Of a DNA stretch of 20,267 nucleotides, positions 6,264-12,621 are shown piece by piece. A model generated the notes under the pieces. The model saw only the letters and a program-made list of their open reading frames with translations. It was not told the origin of the DNA and did not search any database. A program made the position numbers and the translations under genes. Position 1 is the stretch's first letter, and every line of letters begins with the position of its first letter. The DNA comes from a virus, in the IMG/VR virus record IMGVR_UViG_3300044984_001391, positions 1 to 20,267 of that record; one strand, written 5' to 3'.

Positions 6264-6276
6264 ACTTGGGGGTCAA
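6248..6276 (-). promoter_or_regulatory. phoH promoter
   Basis: Read on the minus strand: -35 TTGACC (6276-6271), a 17-bp spacer, and -10 TATAAT (6253-6248). This is a 5/6 plus 6/6 match to the sigma-70 consensus. The -10 continues as TATAATTATAT, as in the promoter at 2621. The phoH start codon is about 40 bp downstream. Confidence 0.8.
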
Positions 6277-6285
6277 TATAAAATT

Positions 6286-6471
6286 TTACTTAGCCTTTTT
6301 ATCTGGCACTGCGGTGCCTTCAAGCTTTTTGTGAATTTTTACGTCTTTGCAAACTTCTTTAACTTTTTTCGTTTTGGCATCAGTTTGTTCCACACAAACT
6401 TTCTTTGTCTCCACGGCAAATGAGCTTGCGCCAAAGCTAAATAAGGCTAGTGCTAAAATTAATTGTTTCAT
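6286..6471 (-). CDS. Small exported Lys-rich protein with two cysteines
   Basis: 61 aa. It begins with a classic Sec signal peptide (MKQLILALALFSFGASSFA, likely cut after residue 19). The mature 42-residue peptide is rich in Lys and Val, with Cys26 and Cys41 that could form a disulfide in the periplasm, and ends HKKLEGTAVPDKKAK. From memory, small phage proteins with a similar K-V-C...V-C-K pattern exist in aquatic phages, without assigned function. The ATG directly abuts the preceding gene's stop (TAAATG), with a CGGAG Shine-Dalgarno. It is the last gene of the left-pointing envelope cluster. No hairpin follows it before the phoH promoter. Confidence 0.8.
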   Translation of the reverse strand: MKQLILALALFSFGASSFAVETKKVCVEQTDAKTKKVKEVCKDVKIHKKLEGTAVPDKKAK

Positions 6472-6927
6472 TTAAATCTCCGGTTGAGGTGCTGGTACTG
6501 GTGCAGGTTTTCCGTTAATGTAAATAACTTCTGAAGAAGCTCCTGAAGTTCCATTAAAGCCCGCAGTTGTTTGCATAGCTGGTGCATATGTCGGCTCAAT
6601 CTTTAGTGGATTGGCTTTTGCATAGCTAGTAGCAGTTTCTTGCGCTTGCTTCATTAACGCCATCTTTGCCTCAGTTTCTTCCTTATTACCGCCAGCTAAC
6701 ATAATACCACTTAGTGTACCTGTTAAAAATGTAGCAATAGGAATAATCAATTCAAAGAATTTTTGGTCAATAGGACTGATTGCATTCAGTGGCTGTGTAA
6801 CAAATATAATTGAGTATAGCACTACAAATACAATACCAGTTAGTGTAAGTGCTAAACAGATTCCAATAAAGAACTTTAAACGAGCCATTAACTGCTCGTC
6901 TGTATAGATAAATGTATTATTTGCCAC
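6472..6927 (-). CDS. Membrane protein with two transmembrane segments, GTG start
   Basis: 151 aa with the start I prefer. GTG at 6927 has AAAGGAG (6934-6940) 6 nt upstream and overlaps the previous gene by only 11 nt. An in-frame ATG at 6975 would add 16 residues and give a 59-nt overlap with a poorer SD. Hydrophobic segments lie at about residues 20-43 and 58-79 (FFELIIPIATFLTGTLSGIM); the rest is a soluble Ala/Pro-rich tail ending in PAPVPAPQPEI. Two TM segments and the lysis-cassette setting make it a possible holin, but size and long tail are also compatible with other inner-membrane roles. No family is assigned with confidence. Confidence 0.75.
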   Translation of the reverse strand: MANNTFIYTDEQLMARLKFFIGICLALTLTGIVFVVLYSIIFVTQPLNAISPIDQKFFELIIPIATFLTGTLSGIMLAGGNKEETEAKMALMKQAQETATSYAKANPLKIEPTYAPAMQTTAGFNGTSGASSEVIYINGKPAPVPAPQPEI

Positions 6928-7186
6928 AGGCAACTCCTTTTGTTGGCGCTGAGGCCAAAGCTGTTTTAGGTTCATCTGTTAGAGTCCTTGGGTCTTTTTG
7001 GCCCTTGAATATATGTTCTGGACATGACCTAGTTACGTCACACGCAGGTTTTTGGCACATTGGCTTATCCCAGTTAGCTGGGTCTTGGCATGGGTAGCGA
7101 AATCTATCTCCGCCAAATACTGCTAGTGCTAGTGGTAAAGCAATTAAGAATGCTAGCCATTTGAATAGTTTTTTATCGTCATGCAT
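6917..7186 (-). CDS. Single-TM protein with Cys-rich periplasmic-type domain
   Basis: 89 aa from the preferred ATG at 7186, which follows the previous stop by 1 nt (TAATATG), as at several junctions here. An upstream ATG at 7234 would overlap the preceding gene by 47 nt and has no better SD. Residues 9-26 are a transmembrane helix or uncleaved signal anchor. The following part, GGDRFRYPCQDPANWDKPMC and CDVTRSCPEHIFKGQ, has Cys at 33, 44, 49, 55 and a fifth at 87, suggesting disulfides outside the cytoplasm. I recall similar 'RYPCQDPANWD' proteins in other aquatic phages, of unknown role. Context suggests an envelope or lysis function. Confidence 0.75.
   Translation of the reverse strand: MHDDKKLFKWLAFLIALPLALAVFGGDRFRYPCQDPANWDKPMCQKPACDVTRSCPEHIFKGQKDPRTLTDEPKTALASAPTKGVACGK
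6934..6940 (-). promoter_or_regulatory. Strong Shine-Dalgarno that decides a GTG start
   Basis: AAAGGAG on the minus strand, 6 nt before GTG 6927. It lies inside the 3' end of the upstream gene. It is the main reason for choosing GTG over the ATG at 6975. Confidence 0.75.
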
Positions 7187-7187
7187 A

Positions 7188-7742
7188 TTATTTTGCCAGT
7201 GGGTTATCAATTGCTTTTTGAATCTTGTCATCAACAGATTTATTTAGCCTATCAATTTTTGAATCAGTATCGCGCTTTAGCTTATCCATATCATCACGGG
7301 TACGCTGAATTGCACTGTCAACATTTTTATACACACTTTTTAAATCTTGATCTGTTTCACGTTGAGCAAGTTTAACGCTACGCTCTATTTGCTCAGTTAC
7401 AGTCTCGTTACGACGAATATCGGTTTTAAGGTCGTTTTTAATATCACGAGTATAGTCAGTTGTTTTTTGAGAATTTTCCTCAATTACAGCTAACCGTTTA
7501 TCAAAATCTGATAGATCAGGGGCTGAATAATCTGCAATCTTTTTCTTCATACCTTGATAATCTTTGTAGACTTCAAAAGTACCGTAAAGTCCGCCCAATA
7601 ATGACGAAACTAGTGTAGCAGCAACCATTAGTTTAGCTGGAGTAAATTCGTATCCACCTATACTAATAACAGTATCTTTACTAACGTACTTTTTAGCTGC
7701 GGCTTCTAGGGCATCTACTTTTTTATTTAAATCTTCTGCCAT
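7188..7742 (-). CDS. Membrane-anchored coiled-coil protein
   Basis: 184 aa. A soluble N terminus (about 35 residues) is followed by one hydrophobic helix at about 37-58 (KLMVAATLVSSLLGGLYGTF) and then a long charged region (about 60-175) rich in Lys/Asp/Glu/Gln with heptad-like spacing, which should form a coiled coil. There is no Sec cleavage site. The SD AAGGAG is clear. The layout (one TM, long coiled coil) resembles inner-membrane spanins in outline, but a better i-spanin candidate sits next to the o-spanin at 10800-11219, so I only call it a membrane-anchored coiled-coil protein. It is part of a run of envelope genes. Confidence 0.78.
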   Translation of the reverse strand: MAEDLNKKVDALEAAAKKYVSKDTVISIGGYEFTPAKLMVAATLVSSLLGGLYGTFEVYKDYQGMKKKIADYSAPDLSDFDKRLAVIEENSQKTTDYTRDIKNDLKTDIRRNETVTEQIERSVKLAQRETDQDLKSVYKNVDSAIQRTRDDMDKLKRDTDSKIDRLNKSVDDKIQKAIDNPLAK

Positions 7743-7751
7743 GTCGGCTCC

Positions 7752-9134
7752 TTATCTATACTGGCTTTGTATCATTAACACGTGTTTTTGATCAGAACCT
7801 AATCCTCGTAAAATTCGGGTATTATCTACGTTTTGTTGCCCAACATATATCTCTTTTGAAGTATAAAATTTGGCATCTGGAATAACTGCAGCTGTATATG
7901 CAGCGTAGCCTTGAGGTATAACTGCAAGACTCTTAATATCCGTGGACCCTGCTAGTTCGTTAGAGTCAGCTGCTCGTTTAACACCATTAGTTTGCTGTAA
8001 CGCAGCTTGAGTGTCCAATACTGGTTGTTCGGAGTAACTATTAGCCAGTGAGTTATCTACCCTAGCTTGTACTGCTATAGGTTGTAGCTGTACCTCTTGT
8101 GTAAAGTAAGCAGCAGCTTTTTGTGCAGCACTAACAGCTAATGGGTTGGTTGCTGTGTTGTTACTACTAAACTCTGTTGTAGTTAAAGTTTGTTGCGATG
8201 CAAATAGTGAATTAGCTACTTGTTGCTGTGCAGCTTGTACTACCATGTTTTGCGTAGCTTTATCAGCATCTTGCACTCTTTTAATAGTATTAAGTATATT
8301 AGTTAAATTAGACTTTGGCTTTTCTTCTTTAACAACTGAATCTTTAACAACTTGAGGTATACCATCTGGTACCATTATAGTGCCGGATGTGCTAAGGTCT
8401 ACTCCACCTATACTAATAGTGGTTTCACCTGTTTTGGTTGTGTCCGTTGGTGTAGCTGTTATAGGAGCTGTATAAGTTATAGCAGTAGGTGCAGCAAGCA
8501 CTGGCTTATTAGCTTGAACAACTTGTGTATAACGTAAACTAAGATTTACATCTGAGACTTCTGGTCCATAGTATCCAGCCCAATAACCTACGTCATAGCT
8601 GCTAATACTAAGGTTTAACTTACCAAGTGTGGCTGCTTGATAAGGACTAGCATATGTACGAGAACCAGAAAACTTTGTCCACTGCATTATACTGTAACCA
8701 TAATCGTATAGGTCGCTTTCAAGTAAACTACCACTGCTGCTATACAACCCAACCCTAAAAGTCAGTGGATCTACTCCGCCTGCCCAACCAGCTTGATTGT
8801 TGTTGATATTAGAGTTTTTTACGGTCCAGCTATAGTTATATCCAGTCACTTGCAGGTCAACACCAGAAAGTTCAAGTGCTTTATTAACTGCTATGGTTTG
8901 AGCTAGAGTGCTGCGACCATAACCAAAAGTTATGCCGGAACCATCTGCACCAACATTTGGACACCAACCACCACTGTACCCTGCCCAAGTTCTTGTAGGT
9001 TGCAGTACATAACAACCTTCCCAGGTAGTTTGATTTATTAAGTTTGGGGTACTTAAATCATCTTGAGCATTAGAAAGCTTTGAAAATAATAGCCCCAAGC
9101 AAAGCACCAATACCAAGCTTCTTATAAGTATCAT
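7752..9134 (-). CDS. Sec-exported Trp/Tyr/Gly-rich protein, unknown function
   Basis: 460 aa. The signal peptide MILIRSLVLVLCLGLLF...SNA is probably cut after residue 23. Residues about 35-205 are rich in Trp, Tyr and Gly (TWEGCYVLQPTRTWAGYSGG, ALELSGVDLQVTGYNYSW, DVGYWAGYYGPEV), a composition seen in beta-sandwich carbohydrate- or surface-binding domains. The remainder is Ala/Gln/Thr-rich, likely helical and repetitive, with a C-terminal LRGLGSDQKHVLMIQSQYR. I recognise the N-terminal part as recurrent in aquatic phage genomes but know no function. The start overlaps the upstream gene by 65 nt; the signal peptide at the first Met supports it. Probably periplasmic or outer-membrane-associated during infection, or virion-bound. 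Confidence 0.8.
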   Translation of the reverse strand: MILIRSLVLVLCLGLLFSKLSNAQDDLSTPNLINQTTWEGCYVLQPTRTWAGYSGGWCPNVGADGSGITFGYGRSTLAQTIAVNKALELSGVDLQVTGYNYSWTVKNSNINNNQAGWAGGVDPLTFRVGLYSSSGSLLESDLYDYGYSIMQWTKFSGSRTYASPYQAATLGKLNLSISSYDVGYWAGYYGPEVSDVNLSLRYTQVVQANKPVLAAPTAITYTAPITATPTDTTKTGETTISIGGVDLSTSGTIMVPDGIPQVVKDSVVKEEKPKSNLTNILNTIKRVQDADKATQNMVVQAAQQQVANSLFASQQTLTTTEFSSNNTATNPLAVSAAQKAAAYFTQEVQLQPIAVQARVDNSLANSYSEQPVLDTQAALQQTNGVKRAADSNELAGSTDIKSLAVIPQGYAAYTAAVIPDAKFYTSKEIYVGQQNVDNTRILRGLGSDQKHVLMIQSQYR

Positions 9135-9918
9135 CTTTTGCTTCCATTTCTAGTTTAGGCAATTTTTGTGGATTAGCATCCCATGCAGCCTTAGCTTCTG
9201 TGCCAATTTTACCTTCATATGGACAAGGTGTACCAGCAGCTACCATTGCGTCCCATACTCTGCGATCTTGACACATTGTGGCAACTGCAGCAACTTTCAT
9301 ACCCATGTCGTATAGGGTTTTACTTAGCTTTAAGCGTTCGCAGTTTAAGTCACGGACTGTACCACCACCTGATACACCAAAAATTTGTGTTTGTACGCTG
9401 CCACTTGTGCCTGTTGTACACAAGTCTGCATTTCCACCGCTCATCATAGCAGGTGCAATTGCAGTTGGTGGTGGTTGGATTACTTTTTGAGTAATAAAAG
9501 TATCATTGATATTACGGTTGGTAACATCGCCGCTGTTAATATTTTGATTAACATTTGTGTTAGTATTGCTGTTAATGGTACTAGCAGTTGTGTCGTTAAT
9601 ATTGCGATTTGTTACCTCGCCACTGTTAACGTTATTATTAGTATAAGTCATAGACCCACTAGTAATATTATTGTTGTTGTTGGTTAATGTACCACTGTTA
9701 ACGTTGTTATTAGTATTTACGGAAGTACTAATGTTATTGTTGGTACTTGTACTGGTAACATTAGTGTTATTGTTATTAGTTATTGTGCCACTATTAACGT
9801 TATTGGTATTTACCGTACTAGTACTAGTAGATGTGCTACTAGTAGTAATATTACTATCTTGTGCACTTGCTAACACACAAGATCCGGCTAACAATGTCAA
9901 GATTAAAATCTTTTTCAT
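9070..9918 (-). CDS. Sec-exported Asn/Thr-rich repeat protein with conserved C-terminal domain
   Basis: 282 aa. The signal peptide is MKKILILTLLAGSCVLASA (cut after about 19; not a good lipobox). Residues 20-145 are almost only Asn, Thr, Ser, Val, Ile and Gly, with loose repeats (NVNSGTLTNNN, NVNSGEVTNRNINDT, NINSGDVTNRNINDT) that could stack as a beta-solenoid. Residues about 150-250 form a different domain with Cys and Trp (LCTTGTSGSVQTQIFGVS, TVRDLNCERLKLSKTLYDMG, MCQDRRVWDAM, AGTPCPYEGKIG). The protein ends in a short hydrophobic segment (GIGALLGAIIFKAF). The SD is GGAG. It lies 1 nt after the endolysin. Function unknown; export plus solenoid suggests a surface, envelope or virion-fibre role. 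Confidence 0.8.
   Translation of the reverse strand: MKKILILTLLAGSCVLASAQDSNITTSSTSTSTSTVNTNNVNSGTITNNNNTNVTSTSTNNNISTSVNTNNNVNSGTLTNNNNNITSGSMTYTNNNVNSGEVTNRNINDTTASTINSNTNTNVNQNINSGDVTNRNINDTFITQKVIQPPPTAIAPAMMSGGNADLCTTGTSGSVQTQIFGVSGGGTVRDLNCERLKLSKTLYDMGMKVAAVATMCQDRRVWDAMVAAGTPCPYEGKIGTEAKAAWDANPQKLPKLEMEAKDDTYKKLGIGALLGAIIFKAF
9481..9865 (-). repeat. Low-complexity Asn/Thr/Ser repeat region
   Basis: The part of the exported gene coding for loosely periodic N-x-N-S-G-x-(V/L/I)-T-N units. At the DNA level it is a run of AAC/AAT/ACT/AGT codons with many imperfect direct repeats; the two NRNINDT units are the clearest. It is prone to slippage and length variation. Confidence 0.65.
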
Positions 9919-9919
9919 A

Positions 9920-10540
9920 TTAAACTCCTAGTACATGCAGTGCGTGTTCGTAATGTTTGATACGATCAGCTAAGCCAATAGTTCCACCATTAATGCGCTT
10001 GGTTAGAGTAAGTATATCACCAGCATCTGCCCAACGATTTAAGTTATTGGTTTCCCAAAACCAGCAAGCACTTTGCGCAGCACCTTCAAATGTTTCCAAG
10101 TACTTGGCAGCTTCTTCTACAGGGATTTCTAAACTGGCTGCAAACCAGCTATAGTTATCCTTACCAGTTAACTGAATAAGTCCACGACCACAATAACGAT
10201 ATCCATCGCCACTCTCAGGTGGGCCGTTGCCCATGCGATTAGCGTACACTAAGTTAGCAATATCGGCTTGCTTGCCTGCATAGCGTTGTGCCATTTCGTC
10301 AGTTGGAAAATACTTGGGAAATATTTTACGAAGTGTAACTGCACGGTAGTTTAAATTTTCACGTAAGGCAGTAAACCCGCCCGACTCATGTGCACATTGT
10401 GCAATAAAAGCAGCAATCCGTTGTGGTGTGTTAATTTCGTAATCTGGTAGTAACTGAGCTAATGCAGTGTGCCACTGCTTAACATAAGGATTTTTTGGAA
10501 TTAGTTGTTGCAGCTCACTATAGCTTAGTTGATGAGTCAT
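9920..10540 (-). CDS. GH19-family endolysin (chitinase-fold muramidase)
   Basis: 206 aa, the usual size for a single-domain phage GH19 endolysin, which cleaves the glycan chains of peptidoglycan to release progeny. Catalytic Glu52 is in QCAHESGGF and the second Glu61 in LRENLNY. The substrate-groove signature YRYCGRGLIQLTGKDNY is at 114-130, and the C-terminal KRINGGTIGLADRIKHY matches the family. No signal peptide or SAR anchor, so release through the inner membrane should need a holin. The start ATG overlaps the o-spanin stop by 4 nt (ATGA), with AAGGAC upstream. Endolysin and spanins form one lysis cassette. Confidence 0.93.
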   Translation of the reverse strand: MTHQLSYSELQQLIPKNPYVKQWHTALAQLLPDYEINTPQRIAAFIAQCAHESGGFTALRENLNYRAVTLRKIFPKYFPTDEMAQRYAGKQADIANLVYANRMGNGPPESGDGYRYCGRGLIQLTGKDNYSWFAASLEIPVEEAAKYLETFEGAAQSACWFWETNNLNRWADAGDILTLTKRINGGTIGLADRIKHYEHALHVLGV

Positions 10541-10803
10541 TTAAGTCCTTTATGTATAGTTTTTTGTTCAAGATACCAACGCTGCCAAGCACTGAGTTTA
10601 GCAGCACACTGATAGTACTCCGAATAGTTATCGGTAACAATTTTTGCCACTTCTGACAATTTAGGGTCAGTATGTAGTTTTTGTAAATCTACACAAGGCT
10701 CTTGAACAAGAACTCCAGGAGCGTCTGGAAATTTTTGAGTGACTGGAACAACTGTTGAGCAGGCACTTAGTAATAAAACTAATGAAATAACTAGTAGTTT
10801 CAT
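10537..10803 (-). CDS. Outer-membrane lipoprotein spanin (o-spanin, Rz1-like)
   Basis: 88 aa with a lipoprotein signal: MKLLVISLVLLLSAC, lipobox LSAC, lipidated Cys15. The mature part is about 74 aa, Pro-containing at first (VPVTQKFPDAPGVLVQEPC) and then helical (NYSEYYQCAAKLSAWQRWYL). Rz1-type proteins sit in the outer membrane and join the i-spanin across the periplasm to fuse the membranes in the last step of lysis. Its start overlaps the upstream i-spanin gene by 4 nt (ATGA), and its stop overlaps the endolysin start by 4 nt. The spanin genes are adjacent rather than nested as in lambda. Confidence rests on lipobox, size and position. Confidence 0.85.
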   Translation of the reverse strand: MKLLVISLVLLLSACSTVVPVTQKFPDAPGVLVQEPCVDLQKLHTDPKLSEVAKIVTDNYSEYYQCAAKLSAWQRWYLEQKTIHKGLK

Positions 10804-11219
10804 TTTGGTACCTCTGCTGCACGGTTATGTACATCTACAAAAGTTTGTGGTATTACACAGGTATTGTCGTGTTTTACAACTTCACGATCAATATATTTAA
10901 CAACATCTTCACCACGAATTCGTACAATTTGTATTTGAGTAGTAGTTTTTTCTTTTATCACATCATTAACTACTTTAGACTCGGCAGCCATAACGTTGAT
11001 TTTAGATTGAAGCTCTGAGGCTGCTTGTTTCCAAGTATTCTCACAATATAACATTCCCAAAGTAAAAATTGTTGCGGCTATGATTGTATACGCAAAACTT
11101 TTAATTAGTAACTCATATGTTTTTACTTGAGGCAGATAGCTAATAAATAAACCGATTAATCCGCTTAATAATAAGAACCACCAAATCCAATCTGGAATAA
11201 TTTTAAAAATTAAAAACAT
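10800..11219 (-). CDS. Inner-membrane spanin candidate (Rz-like)
   Basis: 139 aa. Two hydrophobic segments (about 11-29, IWWFLLLSGLIGLFISYL, and 40-58, SFAYTIIAATIFTLGMLY) are followed by a helical periplasm-type domain (ENTWKQAASELQSKINVM, then RIRGEDVVKYIDREVVKHDN) ending with TFVDVHNRAAEVPK. Partner position directly before the lipoprotein spanin and the coiled-coil-like C-terminal region support i-spanin. Most i-spanins have one N-terminal TM; two here means the N terminus would have to face the periplasm for the C-terminal domain to do so too. The SD AAAGGAAA is good. Alternatively the first TM pair could give holin-like activity. Confidence 0.78.
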   Translation of the reverse strand: MFLIFKIIPDWIWWFLLLSGLIGLFISYLPQVKTYELLIKSFAYTIIAATIFTLGMLYCENTWKQAASELQSKINVMAAESKVVNDVIKEKTTTQIQIVRIRGEDVVKYIDREVVKHDNTCVIPQTFVDVHNRAAEVPK

Positions 11220-11274
11220 TTTTACTTTCCTTTATTAGTAGCTGTAAAAATAGCTACTTTGACTAATTATATTA

Positions 11275-11673
11275 TTAGCCAAGATTTGGTTTAACTGGCC
11301 AAGTAACACCGGTTATTACTCCCATTTCATCAATCACTGGAGTAATATTAGATTCAGTAATGTTTCTTAGTTCCTGTCTATAGCCGTCCCACGCAGCACA
11401 CCACTCCGATCCTCGGATAGCTCGTATGTCTGCACCCTGTGTCCAATCAGTTTGTTGCAAATACCAATTACGTATTTCTCGCACGCAGCGCATAGGCTCA
11501 TCAGCTTCAAGCTCAACTACTTTAGCATCTAATTCAGTTTTGCTAGGCCTTACTGTATTTGTATCATACCAAATAATCTGTTCGTAATCATTGTCACGAA
11601 CTGAGTATTGGGCTCCTGGATATAATGCAGAAATTGCTTCTGCGTATCCGATAAATCTTCTCATCCCTATCAT
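11275..11673 (-). CDS. Tail-assembly-chaperone-like protein
   Basis: 132 aa. The C-terminal half holds the pattern MRCVREIRNWYLQQTDWTQG, then GSEWCAAWDGYRQELRNIT, ending in WPVKPNLG. This R-x-x-R-N-x-x-L-x-x-T-D-W...W..YRQ.LR layout is that of the phage tail assembly chaperone/tail-fibre-assembly group, often encoded beside fibre genes; such proteins help fold or attach fibres. The start ATG 11673 has AGGAA at a good distance, whereas the ATG three codons later sits too close to its purine run. It begins 1 nt after the last 'MAIIFPN' paralogue, consistent with acting on those proteins. The link to particular fibres is inference. Confidence 0.8.
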   Translation of the reverse strand: MIGMRRFIGYAEAISALYPGAQYSVRDNDYEQIIWYDTNTVRPSKTELDAKVVELEADEPMRCVREIRNWYLQQTDWTQGADIRAIRGSEWCAAWDGYRQELRNITESNITPVIDEMGVITGVTWPVKPNLG

Positions 11674-11674
11674 G

Positions 11675-12139
11675 CTATGTTCCTATTTCATAAAGTCTAA
11701 GATAGTGTTGTGTACTACCACTGTTGTAACTACCTAACCAGGCTGTACCTTGATGTGCCAAGCAACTTGCTGTAAAAGTATACGTACCTACTGCAGCTGC
11801 TTGATGTATAAAAGTTTTTTCAAAGTACCCTATGTGTAAGCTAGCGGACCCTATATGTCCACCATACATAACTTGCGAACCATTACACAGTATTCTATGG
11901 TAAACCAAACACCACGATCCTTGTCCATAATCATTACGATGATTTACCATATATTCAACCATGATACGGTTATTAGCTTTACTGGTAGTAATTGAGGTAG
12001 TTAAAACGTCTACCCAGGCAGATGTAGTTGCAGTAGTACTGACTGTAGTAGTGTTATCTACAAATTGTATTACACTATTTGGTACATTAATCTTGCTGCC
12101 AGCAGCTTCAATGCTGCGATTTGGGAATATAATAGCCAT
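11675..12139 (-). CDS. Beta-rich tail protein, 'MAIIFPN' paralogue 1
   Basis: 154 aa. The N terminus MAIIFPNRSIEAAG...NSVIQFVDN and the C terminus HYLRLYEIGT are shared in pattern with the next two upstream genes. The middle is Thr/Ser/Val-rich (TTTVSTTATTSAWVDVLTTS) and then aromatic and variable. No signal peptide or TM. The predicted fold is all-beta, of the kind seen in phage tail receptor-binding domains. The start overlaps the stop of the previous paralogue by one base (TAATG), with GGAG 11 nt upstream. Likely a virion or fibre-tip component; binding target unknown. Confidence 0.8.
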   Translation of the reverse strand: MAIIFPNRSIEAAGSKINVPNSVIQFVDNTTTVSTTATTSAWVDVLTTSITTSKANNRIMVEYMVNHRNDYGQGSWCLVYHRILCNGSQVMYGGHIGSASLHIGYFEKTFIHQAAAVGTYTFTASCLAHQGTAWLGSYNSGSTQHYLRLYEIGT

Positions 12140-12621
12140 TATACTGCAATCTCCGTAAGTCTAATATAAGCTACAGCATCATTATCGGTACCGGTGTTAA
12201 ATCCAGAATTAGCGGCTGCATAACTCCAACCTCTGACTTTATATGTATGTGGACCAACAGATCCTGGAAAATGGCGCCCCACTCTGTGCACATGCCTAAT
12301 AGTGCTAGTTAAGTCCCCTACATATCCTGTATAACTAATCTGTGCTCCTGACCCTACATGCACAATATCCATGTAATAAAGATTCCAGCTGCCGTCACCT
12401 ACTTCAGCATACCTATTGTCGCTATGGTGTTCAATTAAAACACAGTTACTAGCATTGGTTAATGTAATACTACCACTAGTAAACCAATCTACTGCACTAG
12501 TACTTGAAGTATTCATTACTGAGGTAGTTACTGTGTGTACTGTTTGAATAATTCGACCTGGGGCGGAAATACGGCCACCTACTTGACTTAGTGATTGTCC
12601 GTTGGAAAAATTGATTGCCAT
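12139..12621 (-). CDS. Beta-rich tail protein, 'MAIIFPN' paralogue 2
   Basis: 160 aa: MAINFSNGQSLSQVGG...GRIIQTVHTVTTSV at the start and DAVAYIRLTEIAV at the end. The middle (SDNRYAEVGDGSWNLYYMDI, TIRHVHRVGRHFPG) differs strongly from its neighbours, while the scaffold positions (VIQ.V, SITLTNASN, the final RL.E) are kept. It is translationally coupled on both sides by single-base TAATG overlaps, with GGAG at the same 11-nt distance as paralogue 1. Inferred receptor-binding or fibre-associated protein. Confidence 0.8.
   Translation of the reverse strand: MAINFSNGQSLSQVGGRISAPGRIIQTVHTVTTSVMNTSSTSAVDWFTSGSITLTNASNCVLIEHHSDNRYAEVGDGSWNLYYMDIVHVGSGAQISYTGYVGDLTSTIRHVHRVGRHFPGSVGPHTYKVRGWSYAAANSGFNTGTDNDAVAYIRLTEIAV

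Noticed and set aside
6475-6975. ATG 6975 as start of the two-TM protein
   Set aside because: Overlap of 59 nt with the upstream gene and weaker SD than GTG 6927; kept only as a possible alternative start.
9671-9931. Plus-strand Leu/Val-rich ORF looking like a membrane protein
   Set aside because: Antisense of the Asn/Thr repeat region; Asn and Thr codons mirror into Leu, Val and Ile. It lacks an RBS and lies opposite a convincing gene.
11238-11294. TATAAT (minus strand, 11271-11266) and a GTAGCT/AGCTAC hairpin before the i-spanin gene, considered as promoter and terminator
   Set aside because: No acceptable -35 at 16-18 bp, and the hairpin has a 6-bp stem without a following U-run. A weak lysis promoter remains possible but is not supported.
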